Notes: generated from the letters alone by a model not told the origin. Shown: positions 8,648 through 17,723, numbered from the stretch's first letter. The stretch: DNA of 57,696 nucleotides from Methanomicrobiaceae archaeon (GCA_016937345.1 JAFGWE010000009.1:1-57696), one strand, 5' to 3'. Program-made: numbers and translations.

Positions 8648-9346
8648 ATGACATCAGATGAATCAATGAAACTAGTCTATACCGGTAAAACAAAAAATGT
8701 TTTTGAACTAGATGACGGAAACTATCTTCTTAAATTCAAAGATGACTGTACAGGGGCAGACGGAGTATTTGACCCAGGCATGAATACAATTGGTCTTACA
8801 ATTGACGGTGCAGGTCGTGCAGGCCTCGGTTTAACAAAATATTTCTTTGAAATTTTAAATTCAAGAGGAATTCCGACACATTATATTGATTCTGATATTG
8901 ATAATGTCACAATGACTGTAAAGCCTGCAAAAACATTTGGAAAGGGCCTTGAAGTTATCTGCCGTTTCCGTGCAGTTGGTAGTTTTTACCGTCGATATGG
9001 GGATTATGTAGAAGAAGCAGGATTACTCCCGGCATTTGTTGAGACTACATTCAAAGATGATTCACGCGAAGATCCTCCAGTCACAAAAGACGCACTTGAA
9101 ATTCTTGGCATCATGACTCCGGATGAGTACGAGGAAGTAAAAACCCTTACACAAAAAATTGCAACAATAATGAAGGATGAACTTGCAAAAAAGAACATTG
9201 AACTCTATGACATAAAGTTCGAGTTCGGAAAAGTAGGAGACAAAATTGTCCTTATTGATGAAATATCCGGAGGAAATATGCGTACGTATAAAAACGGGGA
9301 ATATATCATGCCTCTTGATCTTGAAAAGATGGTTCTCAAAGAATAA
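8648..9346 (+). CDS. purC: SAICAR synthetase, PurC
   Basis: PurC joins CAIR and aspartate with ATP to make SAICAR in purine synthesis. This 232-aa protein has the N-terminal [10 protein letters not shown] loop, [11 protein letters not shown], and [14 protein letters not shown] (equivalent to the family's VRNxxAGS segment). The C-terminal half has YDIKFEFG followed by [14 protein letters not shown], where the usual DExSPD is altered to DEISGGN. That places it in the divergent PurC branch found in methanogens and some anaerobes. Length is normal for archaea. It is monocistronic with its own TATA box and a T8 tract after the stop. Confidence 0.9.
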   Translation: MTSDESMKLVYTGKTKNVFELDDGNYLLKFKDDCTGADGVFDPGMNTIGLTIDGAGRAGLGLTKYFFEILNSRGIPTHYIDSDIDNVTMTVKPAKTFGKGLEVICRFRAVGSFYRRYGDYVEEAGLLPAFVETTFKDDSREDPPVTKDALEILGIMTPDEYEEVKTLTQKIATIMKDELAKKNIELYDIKFEFGKVGDKIVLIDEISGGNMRTYKNGEYIMPLDLEKMVLKE

Positions 9347-9352
9347 AATCCC

Positions 9353-9360
9353 TTTTTTTT
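9353..9360 (+). terminator. T-tract terminator of purC
   Basis: A run of eight T follows the purC stop by 6 nt, matching the U-rich archaeal termination signal. Confidence 0.6.
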
Positions 9361-9560
9361 AAATATTGAGGATTACTATTAACCCCTGATCGTGCTCAAC
9401 CGCCATATAAACCCATTATATAAGAGAGCCTAAAATGGGGATTTTTAGTAATTATCTATTGATATAAAAAGGCCAGGCCATGTTTGGATTGTATCATATA
9501 ATTTTGTGTTTATATACTCCTCTCTGGCCAATCTCATCTATGCATAAATCATTAATGAAA

Positions 9561-9582
9561 TGATAGAAACTATCACTTTTTT
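9561..9582. terminator. Hairpin plus T-tract between purC and the RNB gene
   Basis: TGATAG and CTATCA form a 6-bp stem with a 3-nt loop, followed on the + strand by CTTTTTT. It lies 14 nt beyond the RNB gene's stop on the opposite strand and may terminate transcription from either direction. Confidence 0.45.
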
Positions 9583-9595
9583 AAAGGGAGTAAAT

Positions 9596-11095
9596 TTATC
9601 TGCCGGTTTCTTTATCAACGCATTCAAAATCGATATATCCCTTATAGGGATCTGCCAGAATGAGTTTTACCTTTATTTTCTGGCCAACATAAAGGTCATC
9701 TTCATTAACCATTATCCTTCCCTCGGCAGGAGGTGAGAGCAGTCTTACATATACTCCCTTCGTAGATGCACCTGTTACAAAACCGTCAAAAACCTCTCCT
9801 ATTTTGTCCTGCAATAAAACAGCTGCTGCTGCCTTTCGCATAAATCTCTCAACTTTTTTTGAGCTCTTTTCGCGATCAGAAAGCCATTCTGCAAGGCCTT
9901 CTAATTCATCAAAGTTATAAGGGCTTCTTTTGCCGCGAATTGCAGATTTAACAAGTCTCTGATTGATAAGATCAACATATCTTCTGTTGGGCGCTGTTGC
10001 ATGTGTGTAATCAGTTTCAGCAAGAGCAAAATGGCCAACAGGAACCCTCCCCGGTTTTAAAGGCATATACTCTCCCTGGCCTATAAGTTTAATGACAGCT
10101 ACAGAAAGATCAGGAAATCTCTCAGGGTCTTTTTTTTGCTCTCTTATAAGGAATTTGGTTAGCGCTCTTGCATCCGGTTTTGGAGGAAGTGTTTCGCCAT
10201 GACGCTTTGCAGTTGCAACAATACCGTCCCAGTCTTTGGGCGATTTTACGACCCTTTGTATCATAGGCATCCGGGCATCGCCGATAAATGACACAACTGT
10301 CCCGTTTGCGGCAACCATAAACTCTTCAATAAGACATCTTGCCGTATTCTGCTCCTGAACAACAAGATCTTTCACCTTTCCGTCATCCATTAAAGGAGTT
10401 GCCTCAATAGTCTGAAGAACAAGTGCTCCTTTTTTGATTCTGCGCTTTTTTAAGAGTTGTGCAGCCTCGTTTTGGACAAGAATCTGCTCTTTCAGACCGG
10501 ATACGCCTGCAACCGACGGCGGAATATCTGTTTTTCCCTCAAGCCAGTCTCCAATCTCTTCATAAATCAGCTTTGCCTTGTTTGAAACAACTGCACGGAA
10601 TACATCTCCTCTTTTGACGTTTCCATTCTTCATAACATTATATGAAATCACAACTGCCATGCAGTCCTGGCCGGGAAGAAGAGATGTGATACCTGCTGAA
10701 AGCCTGTCAGGAAGCATAGGAAATGTCTCAACTCCGGTATAAACCGAATTCCCATTGTGCGCCGCACGCCTGTCTGTCAGTGACAGTTTGGGAACAAACA
10801 GGTCTACATCGGCAATTGCTACTAAAACATCAATAGAACCATCTGATTTTTTTTTCGCAAATTCAATCTGATCAAGATCCCTTGAATCATAATTATCAAT
10901 AGACGACCACAGAAGAAACCGTAAATCCATCACATTTTTTCTTTTTTTATGAACAATTTTGGGATTTAGTCCGTTTACCTCATCCATTAACCTCTCTGAA
11001 AAATCAGGGTCAAATCCAAAATTCCGCATAACATCCCATGCAATTTTTTTGAGATCAACATCATGGTAAACAGTCATATTATTCTGATATAGCAT
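9596..11095 (-). CDS. RNB-domain (RNase II/R-like) exoribonuclease
   Basis: A 499-aa protein with a central RNB domain. The catalytic segment SSIDNYDSRDLDQIEFA (about 70-86) matches the RNase II Asp cluster, except that the fourth Asp is Gln. Further RNB signatures are FPMLPDRLSAGITSLLPGQ (~133), VPVGHFALAETDYTHATAPNRRYVD (split, ~345-368) and a C-terminal beta-rich S1-like segment (FDGFVTGASTKGVYVRL). The enzyme would degrade RNA 3' to 5'. It lacks the N-terminal cold-shock domains of bacterial RNase R, so it is a short version. A second ATG at 11077 (MTVYHD) is possible. It stands alone. Confidence 0.9.
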   Translation of the reverse strand: MLYQNNMTVYHDVDLKKIAWDVMRNFGFDPDFSERLMDEVNGLNPKIVHKKRKNVMDLRFLLWSSIDNYDSRDLDQIEFAKKKSDGSIDVLVAIADVDLFVPKLSLTDRRAAHNGNSVYTGVETFPMLPDRLSAGITSLLPGQDCMAVVISYNVMKNGNVKRGDVFRAVVSNKAKLIYEEIGDWLEGKTDIPPSVAGVSGLKEQILVQNEAAQLLKKRRIKKGALVLQTIEATPLMDDGKVKDLVVQEQNTARCLIEEFMVAANGTVVSFIGDARMPMIQRVVKSPKDWDGIVATAKRHGETLPPKPDARALTKFLIREQKKDPERFPDLSVAVIKLIGQGEYMPLKPGRVPVGHFALAETDYTHATAPNRRYVDLINQRLVKSAIRGKRSPYNFDELEGLAEWLSDREKSSKKVERFMRKAAAAVLLQDKIGEVFDGFVTGASTKGVYVRLLSPPAEGRIMVNEDDLYVGQKIKVKLILADPYKGYIDFECVDKETGR

Positions 11096-11241
11096 ACAGT
11101 ATGAAATAAATTGCGCTAAAAATCAATAATTTCAATGATTTTCTTAGTACTTTAAAAAAATTTGAAAATTATTTCTAAAAATAAAATCCTGATATTTCAG
11201 AAGAAATCTTTTAAAAAAGGTAACAAAATCAGTTTTTAATA

Positions 11242-11313
11242 TGCGCCGACCGAGATTCGAACTCGAGTTTAGGCGTTGGCAACGCCTAGTGATAACCACT
11301 ACACTATCGGCGC
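11242..11313 (-). tRNA. tRNA-Gly (anticodon GCC)
   Basis: Read on the minus strand, acceptor GCGCCGA pairs with TCGGCGC, anticodon stem AGGCG/CGCCT encloses loop TTGCCAA (anticodon GCC), the T loop is GTTCGAATC, and the discriminator is A. No intron, no encoded CCA. Confidence 0.96.
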
Positions 11314-11340
11314 ACTCATTGCTTTACCGTGGTGCTCTAC

Positions 11341-11349
11341 AATATACGC
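11341..11349 (-). promoter_or_regulatory. TATA box of tRNA-Gly
   Basis: GCGTATATT on the minus strand lies 28-36 nt upstream of the tRNA 5' end, normal archaeal spacing for a start at or close to the mature 5' end. Confidence 0.55.
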
Positions 11350-11530
11350 ATTAAATTGTTATAAATATTTCGAAATACGTTCAGATTGTTTGTTTTTTGA
11401 CATGATTTCCATAATAATAAGGAGATATAATTAGAAGAGGCAATAGATCCACAGTGAATATATATCCTTAAAAAAACAACGCCCAAATCCAGGCAAAAAA
11501 TTATCATTAACCTGTCACATCTATACTCAT

Positions 11531-12565
11531 ATGGATAAAGTTGCTTCCAATTCAAAAGCCGGCAATATTATATCCATATTTGAAAATGAAATAAAAAAAA
11601 TTCAAAATGAGATAGACAATTTTGAAACTGGCTACCCAAATCATATAGCAGTAATCTCAGAACCTTTTTCAGGAATAGATTATATTCTGGACAAAATTAT
11701 GGGTGACAATTCACAAAATATCAGCAATATCAAACTATTCAGTCCAATGAGGGAGAAAGATTTCTTTTCAAATTTTTATACTCCTAAGAATATTATTCTT
11801 TTAAGAAACTGCCAGTATCTTTATACAAGACAATACGGTGGTTTTGACGTTATCGAAGCTTTTTTAGATAAAATATCATCAACAGAAAAATTATTTTTAA
11901 CCGGATGGAATAAATTTGCCTGGAATTATCTAAACGAGATATCAGATATAGAAAATCTGTTCCCTGTAAAAATTATCGTTCCTGAACTGGACAGCAAAAG
12001 CCTGATGAATTTAACTATGTCCAATATTAATGAAAAGATAACCTTTATAGATGACAGAGACCTCTCAGAAATTGAAAAATTTTGTACACTTGAAAAATGC
12101 AAAATAAATGTGCCATTCTCACAAAAAAAAATGGATATCAGGATTATAAAATTTAATTTTAAGGCATTAACAAAAGAAAAGAATGTAAAAACCATGGAGG
12201 AAACACAAACAGAGGTCTTTCAAAAGATTACAAAACTTGCCGGAGGCAAATATGACGTTGCACAAAAAATATGGACGAAAAGTCTTAAAGACAATGAAAT
12301 AAGACTAAGCAGAATCCCAGAGCTGCCGCCAGCCAAAACCCCCGATCTTGATGAATCATTTGTTCTGAGTATAATAATATCAATGGATTCAGTAAGTTAT
12401 GACGAACTTCTTCAAATTGCAGGGCCGGACATAAATCTCATTCAAATAATTTACAGGCTTGTTAATTCCCGACTGATTGAAAAATCTGGAAATGATTACA
12501 AAATAAATCCCGAGGCTGTAAATCTCATAATCGCTAATCTGAGAAAAAACAGGATGGTGTGGTAG
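11531..12565 (+). CDS. Degenerate AAA/STAND-like protein coupled to MscS
   Basis: This 344-aa protein starts with a helical stretch, then HIAVISEPFSGIDYILDKI (about 39-57), which sits where a Walker A would be but has no GK[ST]. A Walker-B-like strand follows (KNIILLRNCQYLY, ~90), then LFLTGWNKFAWNYL (~125), resembling the sensor strand of AAA/STAND ATPases. The C-terminal ~75 residues look like a winged helix (VSYDELLQIAGPDINLIQIIYRLVNSRLIE, split). There is no signal peptide or membrane segment. The stop codon directly precedes the ATG of the MscS channel, so co-translation is likely. I infer a cytoplasmic partner or regulator of the channel; no named family is recognised with confidence. 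Confidence 0.55.
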   Translation: MDKVASNSKAGNIISIFENEIKKIQNEIDNFETGYPNHIAVISEPFSGIDYILDKIMGDNSQNISNIKLFSPMREKDFFSNFYTPKNIILLRNCQYLYTRQYGGFDVIEAFLDKISSTEKLFLTGWNKFAWNYLNEISDIENLFPVKIIVPELDSKSLMNLTMSNINEKITFIDDRDLSEIEKFCTLEKCKINVPFSQKKMDIRIIKFNFKALTKEKNVKTMEETQTEVFQKITKLAGGKYDVAQKIWTKSLKDNEIRLSRIPELPPAKTPDLDESFVLSIIISMDSVSYDELLQIAGPDINLIQIIYRLVNSRLIEKSGNDYKINPEAVNLIIANLRKNRMVW

Positions 12566-13393
12566 ATGGCAGCCGATATTAATTCTCTGGCCGAAATAGT
12601 GAGATTTGATCTTGAGACAATTCTTTATATCGCATACATAATTGTCATTTCATATGTTCTGATAAAACTCGTATCCTTCCTGATAAAAAAAATAGGGGAT
12701 AAAGCGGGATACAAAAGAATTGCCGCAAATATGATAATTCCCCTATTTAAATTTGCAGTCTACTTTTATGCATCCTATCTGATAATAACGGCACTAGTCC
12801 AGCCTTCACTTGAACAATTAGTTCTGTTTTCAGGTCTTTTTGGAGCTGCTCTTGGTTTTGGTCTTAAAGATCTGTTTGCTGATATTGTCGGAGGGATTTT
12901 AATAGCCTTTGAAAGACCTTTTCTTATCGGCGATAAAATATCTGTCGGAGATAAATACGGTGAAGTAACTGATATCGGCCTGCGTTCAACAAGAATTCTG
13001 ACCCCTGATGATTCTGTTATCTCAATCCCAAATTTTGTAATCTTCAGCCAGTCTGTTTCAAGCGCAAATGCAGGCAAAACAGAGATGATGGTTGTAATTG
13101 ACCTGTTTATCGACAGTAAAAGCGACCAGGAAATTGCCATACAAATATTAAGGGAATGTCTGATAACATCAAAATACATATACATATCACATTCGAATCC
13201 TTACAGAATACTTCTCGATGATTTCCCATTTTACCGAAGATTAAGGGCCAAAGCATATGTAAATGAACTAAGATATGAATTTGAATTTAAATCAGAGATT
13301 ACAAGAAAAGCATGGCTGGAATTTGAGAAGAAAGGAATAAAGCCTCCGTCTTTTTCAGGAAATATTATTGAAAACCCGTTAATGAAAAAGTGA
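12566..13393 (+). CDS. MscS-family mechanosensitive channel
   Basis: A 275-aa small-conductance mechanosensitive channel. Three predicted transmembrane segments lie at about 17-38, 51-75 and 85-105. The third is the glycine/alanine-rich pore helix (LFGAALGFGLKDLFADIVGG), and it leads into the beta domain (GDKISVGDKYGEVTDIGLRS; IPNFVIFSQSVSS). It protects against osmotic downshock by releasing solutes. It is directly preceded by the AAA-like gene with no gap. A second MscS-type gene follows on the opposite strand. Confidence 0.92.
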   Translation: MAADINSLAEIVRFDLETILYIAYIIVISYVLIKLVSFLIKKIGDKAGYKRIAANMIIPLFKFAVYFYASYLIITALVQPSLEQLVLFSGLFGAALGFGLKDLFADIVGGILIAFERPFLIGDKISVGDKYGEVTDIGLRSTRILTPDDSVISIPNFVIFSQSVSSANAGKTEMMVVIDLFIDSKSDQEIAIQILRECLITSKYIYISHSNPYRILLDDFPFYRRLRAKAYVNELRYEFEFKSEITRKAWLEFEKKGIKPPSFSGNIIENPLMKK

Positions 13394-13473
13394 CTTAATT
13401 TACTGTCAAAATATTAATGTTATTCATTTTTTTAATCAGGAGAAGATAAATAAAAAATTGATATTCTAAAAGG

Positions 13474-14418
13474 CTAACTCCTGATAATTTCAATCTTATG
13501 TTTTCCCAAAATCTCCATATTTTCACTGGCAATGTTATATTTATCAGATGCCGCAATATCATCAAGAATCTTTCTGTTCAGTATATCACTGAGGATTCTT
13601 CTGCTCTTGGAATCAGAGACATACCTTATACCAAGCTCCACCCAGTTATCAGTCAGTTTTACGTACACTGCAGGTTCTGTAACTTTTTTAGGAAGATAAT
13701 ACTTCTCTCCAAGCCTGTCAACCTCTTTTTCTGCCTGTATAGTCATCTCTCCGGTTTCTGTTTTGACAATATCCATAAAATTATTTATAGCCAGTTTCCA
13801 GTCACTTTCATAGGAAAGGGGCACTTTTATTTCATCCCAGATAAAGTTGTGATCTTTTGTATAATTGTAAATTCTTCCGGATATTACAATTGAGTTAGGC
13901 ATAATAATTATACGTCCTGTGGGCTGCTCAGCATCAACCCAGCCCTTTATCTCCATCATTGTCGTATTCATAATTCCAACATCCATAATATCCCCAAAGG
14001 AGCCGTCAACTTCAACACGGTCTCCTATTTTATAGACACTTGTAAGAGCAATGATTATTCCGCCAACAAAATTTCGGAAAAGATCCTGAAGCGAAATTGC
14101 AACTCCTGCAGCAATAATACCATATGATATAACAAGAGACTCTGTATTTTCAACCCAGATCTGAATTATAAAAAACAAAAAGATGACAGCAGAAATTACC
14201 AGGATACCTTTATTAAACGTAAATTGTGTTTTTCTGTCCTTTATTATTTTTTTAGCGATTCTTTGCGTTAATATTGCATAAACAATGAGAATCATTCCTG
14301 TAAGCAGCAATGATAAAAATATTTTGAAATATAATGGTTCTTCAAAATAACCATTCAAAAACCAGAATAAAAAAGCACCTGAAAACATAATTGCAGAGAA
14401 TAAATAATTCCGCAGCAT
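13474..14418 (-). CDS. MscS-family mechanosensitive channel (second copy)
   Basis: A 314-aa channel protein with four predicted membrane segments in the first ~125 residues. The pore-lining stretch GIIAAGVAISLQDLFRNFVG is followed by the MscS beta domain (GDRVEVDGSFGDIMDVGIMN; RIIIMPNSIVISGRIYNYT). It is less similar to the 12566 gene than expected for a recent duplication, with a longer insertion (WVDAEQPTGR). It is convergent with that gene and has its own promoter. Role: osmotic safety valve, possibly with different tension or ion selectivity (inference). Confidence 0.9.
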   Translation of the reverse strand: MLRNYLFSAIMFSGAFLFWFLNGYFEEPLYFKIFLSLLLTGMILIVYAILTQRIAKKIIKDRKTQFTFNKGILVISAVIFLFFIIQIWVENTESLVISYGIIAAGVAISLQDLFRNFVGGIIIALTSVYKIGDRVEVDGSFGDIMDVGIMNTTMMEIKGWVDAEQPTGRIIIMPNSIVISGRIYNYTKDHNFIWDEIKVPLSYESDWKLAINNFMDIVKTETGEMTIQAEKEVDRLGEKYYLPKKVTEPAVYVKLTDNWVELGIRYVSDSKSRRILSDILNRKILDDIAASDKYNIASENMEILGKHKIEIIRS

Positions 14419-14617
14419 AACTCTGAATTATTTTAAATGATATTTATAGGTACCTCACAAGTTCAGAAAAATGCAAAAATTATCAATTACAAGCAAAAAT
14501 TAGTGAATATTTATTTTCTAAAAAGTATTCAATAAAAGTTAATTTAATTTATTCCTTTTAATGACATTATTAGTCAGACATCATATGCATTCTATAAAAT
14601 AATTAAGGGGGACAAAT

Positions 14618-14932
14618 ATGGGAGAAATATGCACCCTTATAAAAGAGATGAATGAGATGACATTCAGAGAAGCCCATGACTGGAAGATAGTATCCAGACA
14701 TAGTAATATTGAGACAGTTTGATCTTAGTTTTAAGCTGTTCATGATGATTTTGGCTCTGAAATGCTTTTGAAGAGCATCAACACAGACCTATTCGTAAAG
14801 GGTATCAAAGGAAACCTGACTTCCGATAAAATTCAGCATAAAGGGAATTTCAATAGTCCAGAAAAAAATATTATATCCAATGTTTCACTAAAAACATTAA
14901 TGAAATTTTATTTCATGCACTGTTTCATTTAA
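14618..14932 (+). pseudogene. Probable decayed small gene in a 566-bp intergenic region
   Basis: The stretch 14419-14984 has no intact gene. A start with a good ribosome-binding site (AAGGGGG before ATG 14618) opens only 35 codons (MGEICTLIKEMNEMTFREAH...) before TGA at 14720. A second open frame runs from 14735 to a stop at 14930, with a possible ATG at 14762 and normal-looking codon use (EMLLKSINTDLFVKGIKGN). Together they look like a gene broken by frameshift and stops rather than random sequence. The original family is not recognised. Confidence 0.35.
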
Positions 14933-14984
14933 ATTACAAAGTGACTTTCATGTAAAATTCAAAGAAAAATGGGGGGACTAAATA

Positions 14985-15803
14985 ATGAGTGTTGAATACA
15001 GCACAATAACTGCAGTATCAGAATACGAAAGTCAGGATAATCCTGATGGAGAACAGTACAGCCTGAAAAAAATTGTCATGATATGGGCACTGGCAACAGC
15101 CCCCATGACCTTTTTCGCCTTTGTCCTGACACCAGCACTGATTGGGTGGTTCAACATCACTGAAAGTGTTCCGGCATTTCTCGTGTTCTGGCCGTTTATG
15201 ATTCTTGGGCTTTTCTGGCAGTTTGTGCTATCTCTCATAATAGTCAAAAAGGAGACAGGATGCCTGAACTGGCAGACAATAAAGAGGAGGATGTGGTATG
15301 TAAAGCCCAGTAACCAGAAGACAGGGGAGCACAAATGGAGCTTGCTTGTATGGGCACTTCCATTCATCGGGCTGAGTCTGATCCTACAGATCGTCCCGAT
15401 GCCCGACGTCCTTGATACACTCTTTCCGTTCCTGACAACACTTCCGCATTACAATCTTGCGGCAATAATGACCCCGCAGTTCCAGGGAGTCTGGCTGATA
15501 CTTGGGCTGACACTGCTTACAATACCGTTCAACTACTTCCTCGGCGAGGAGTTCCTCTTCCGCGGGATTCTCCTGCCGAAGATGAACGGAGTATTCGGAA
15601 GATGGGACTGGTTTTTTAACGGCGTATTCTTTGCATTATATCACCTGCACAAGCCGCTTGGAATACTGAGCCAGGCGATCTTTTCGGGATTCATGCTCAG
15701 CTACCCGTCGAAGCGTTTCAGGAGTAACTGGATGGCCGTCATCATTCATGGCATCGAGGCCCCGATCTCGATATATATAGTTCTCGGAATTATTCTCAGC
15801 TGA
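14985..15803 (+). CDS. CPBP-family intramembrane metalloprotease
   Basis: A 272-aa polytopic membrane protein with about seven hydrophobic segments. It carries the CPBP (Abi/Rce1-like) signatures: EEFLFRGILLPKM near residue 188 (motif 1, the two Glu and Arg), then FFALYHLHKP near 217 (motif 2 His) and a later HGIE near 256 (motif 4 His). These proteases cleave within membranes and are linked to prenyl-protein processing, maturation of secreted peptides or self-immunity. The start follows a GGGGGG ribosome-binding site. It faces a second CPBP gene tail to tail with only 21 bp between, and both are GC-richer than the neighbourhood. Confidence 0.88.
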   Translation: MSVEYSTITAVSEYESQDNPDGEQYSLKKIVMIWALATAPMTFFAFVLTPALIGWFNITESVPAFLVFWPFMILGLFWQFVLSLIIVKKETGCLNWQTIKRRMWYVKPSNQKTGEHKWSLLVWALPFIGLSLILQIVPMPDVLDTLFPFLTTLPHYNLAAIMTPQFQGVWLILGLTLLTIPFNYFLGEEFLFRGILLPKMNGVFGRWDWFFNGVFFALYHLHKPLGILSQAIFSGFMLSYPSKRFRSNWMAVIIHGIEAPISIYIVLGIILS

Positions 15804-15810
15804 GTGCCGG

Positions 15811-15827
15811 AAAAAAGATTTTTTTTA
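15811..15827. terminator. Bidirectional terminator between two convergent CPBP genes
   Basis: A6 followed by T9 gives a T-rich 3' end on both strands in the 21-bp gap between the convergent genes, though it slightly overlaps the 3' end of the minus-strand gene. Confidence 0.4.
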
Positions 15828-16850
15828 ATATTTGTAAACTGCCTCGTGGTCTCCGGGCAGTTTCTTCCACATCTTATCCTTAATTATTGCGAAAATCGCG
15901 GCAATGTTTACCAGTGCACAGAATACCAGGTAATACGGCCCGGTTATTGCCGCAGGGATTAAGAGCACCGTTGCGGTGGTGTTTACGGATGTGTGGAAGA
16001 ATGTGGTCATCAAAAGACTGCCTCTTGAATGGTTGTAGATCCAGGTGAAGAGGAACGTGACTCCAATGTTGAAGTAGAATCTCTCGATAAACCCGTCCAT
16101 CCCGTTTCCGTATACGCCGTTTAAGTGGAGCGGCAGGTGCCAGATTGTCCATATTATTCCGAGAAGCAGGGTTCCAACCAACGGGGAGTACAGATACTGA
16201 AGTCTCGGGAGTGCAAAACCTCTCCACCCGATCTCTTCTCTTAACGGTCCCCTGACGAGGGTTACATACCCCAGTGCGATAAAAACCGAGGATGCAACGC
16301 CCAGAGAGATCTCGGGTATTATCCCGCCCAGTGGATTTTCAGTTATAACCGAGCAGATAATCATTGTTACATAAATTATGGCGGGGATAAGAGCCAGGGC
16401 CGCTGCATACCATACCCATTCGACCTTCCAGATATAGAGTTTCTTTAAGAGATTCCTGATTCCTTCGCGGGAGGACAACCCGCCGCTGATGATATAGGCT
16501 GCAATGGCGGAATTGATGATTATAAGCAGAAGCAGAGGAACGGAAGCCCCTGCCAGACTTATCCCGAGGTATAAGATGATAGAGGCAGCGGTTACGGCAA
16601 ATGCGATTAAGAAGACCGCCCACCGCATCCGGGAGTCGGTCACGGTTTTTTCCGGTTTTATTATGCGGGAGAGGATTATTGCGGCAAATGCGGGTCCTGT
16701 TCCTCCGATACCCATCGTCAGAATGAAGGTTGACGGGTCGCTTATAGTATAAAAGAACGGTATGGAAAATACTGCCCATGTAATAGCAAATGCAAGTACA
16801 AAATATGATATCAGCTGATATTTTTTGATTAACTCACAAACAGAAGACAA
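15825..16850 (-). CDS. CPBP-family intramembrane metalloprotease (second copy)
   Basis: A 341-aa membrane protein with eight to nine hydrophobic segments. It has the CPBP motifs REEIGWRGFALPRLQ (~205), IIWTIWHLPLHLNG (~240) and TTFFHTSVNTTATV near 287. This subgroup (EExGWRG) differs from the partner at 14985 (EEFLFRG), so the pair is not a recent duplication. The start is TTG at 16850, supported by GAGGTG seven bases before it; no ATG fits. The substrate is unknown. Confidence 0.88.
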   Translation of the reverse strand: MSSVCELIKKYQLISYFVLAFAITWAVFSIPFFYTISDPSTFILTMGIGGTGPAFAAIILSRIIKPEKTVTDSRMRWAVFLIAFAVTAASIILYLGISLAGASVPLLLLIIINSAIAAYIISGGLSSREGIRNLLKKLYIWKVEWVWYAAALALIPAIIYVTMIICSVITENPLGGIIPEISLGVASSVFIALGYVTLVRGPLREEIGWRGFALPRLQYLYSPLVGTLLLGIIWTIWHLPLHLNGVYGNGMDGFIERFYFNIGVTFLFTWIYNHSRGSLLMTTFFHTSVNTTATVLLIPAAITGPYYLVFCALVNIAAIFAIIKDKMWKKLPGDHEAVYKY

Positions 16851-17106
16851 TTACTTCACCTCTCTGATAGATGTATTATATAATCGATCTATAACTATCT
16901 ATTTTATAAAAATGGTGCGTTTTTGATGACTTTTCAGGCTTTTTTGTGATTTTAATGTTTATAGGAAAAGGTATTGTTGGATTCTTTGTGAAAAGGGGGG
17001 AAACTACCACCTCTCTTTAAAATACCTGTTTGTTTAGAGTTATTCTGATCTTAGTGAAGACTCTCTAAAAAATTAGTGAAGTACTGAAATTATCTGAAAG
17101 TTCTTA

Positions 17107-17595
17107 ATGGAACCAACAAAGATTAATCTTGTAATGATACACGATAACTTTCGAAATATAATGAAATATTCCAACATTCCATATGTTCAGGAAATCAAAG
17201 ATTTTTTGTTATCCTGTGATATTAATAAATTAGCTAATGGATCTTACGAGATCTATAAAAAAGAGCTTATTTTAAATAAAAGTGAATACATGTTAAAGGA
17301 TATAACAAACCTGAAGTTTGAATCTCACATTAAATATGCTGATCTTCATTTTGTTCTTTTTGGAAAAGAAGCTATTATGACAGTCTTCCCAGAATCAGCC
17401 AAGACAATAGCAGCATATAACACAGATAATGATACTGAGTTTTTTTCTGCAGAGCAAAATGTTTCTACTTCATATCTGATTCCAGGAACCTTTTTATTCC
17501 TTGCTCCGGGAGAAATTCACAAACCAGCAGGCCAATGTCCTGACTATAGTGATAAAATAATAAAATGCGTAATAAAAATCCATTACCCCTTCTGA
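17107..17595 (+). CDS. YhcH/YjgK/YiaL family (DUF386) cupin-like protein
   Basis: A 162-aa protein with the beta-sandwich pattern of the YhcH/YjgK/YiaL family. An N-terminal helix and ELILNKSEYML precede the core ESHIKYADLHFVLFG (~85) and FLFLAPGEIHKPAGQ (~135), where His and Glu correspond to the metal-binding cupin positions. Bacterial members act in N-glycolylneuraminic or other sugar metabolism, possibly as anomerases; the role in a methanogen is unclear. It is isolated between a CPBP gene and tRNA-Leu. The 256 bp before it hold only a probable promoter; nothing else was recognised. Confidence 0.75.
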   Translation: MEPTKINLVMIHDNFRNIMKYSNIPYVQEIKDFLLSCDINKLANGSYEIYKKELILNKSEYMLKDITNLKFESHIKYADLHFVLFGKEAIMTVFPESAKTIAAYNTDNDTEFFSAEQNVSTSYLIPGTFLFLAPGEIHKPAGQCPDYSDKIIKCVIKIHYPF

Positions 17596-17638
17596 GAATA
17601 AGGGACGCGGAGTTCATTGATATTTCAAAAAAAAATAA

Positions 17639-17723
17639 TGCGGGGGGAGCGATTCGAACGCTCGAACTCCTACGAGACAGGGTCCTAAGCCCTGCGCCTT
17701 TGACCAGGCTTGGCAACCCCCGC
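17639..17723 (-). tRNA. tRNA-Leu (anticodon TAG)
   Basis: On the minus strand an 85-nt class II tRNA: acceptor GCGGGGG, anticodon stem CAGGG/CCCTG with loop CTTAGGA (anticodon TAG), long variable arm, T loop GTTCGAATC, and discriminator A. No intron, no encoded CCA. Confidence 0.95.

Noticed and set aside
15880-16779. Long minus-strand frames inside the second CPBP gene
   Set aside because: They are shifted frames in GC-rich coding sequence; the CPBP frame carries the conserved motifs.
16851-17106. Possible small gene before the YhcH-like gene
   Set aside because: All frames are interrupted by stops within a few codons, and only promoter-like AT-rich sequence is visible.
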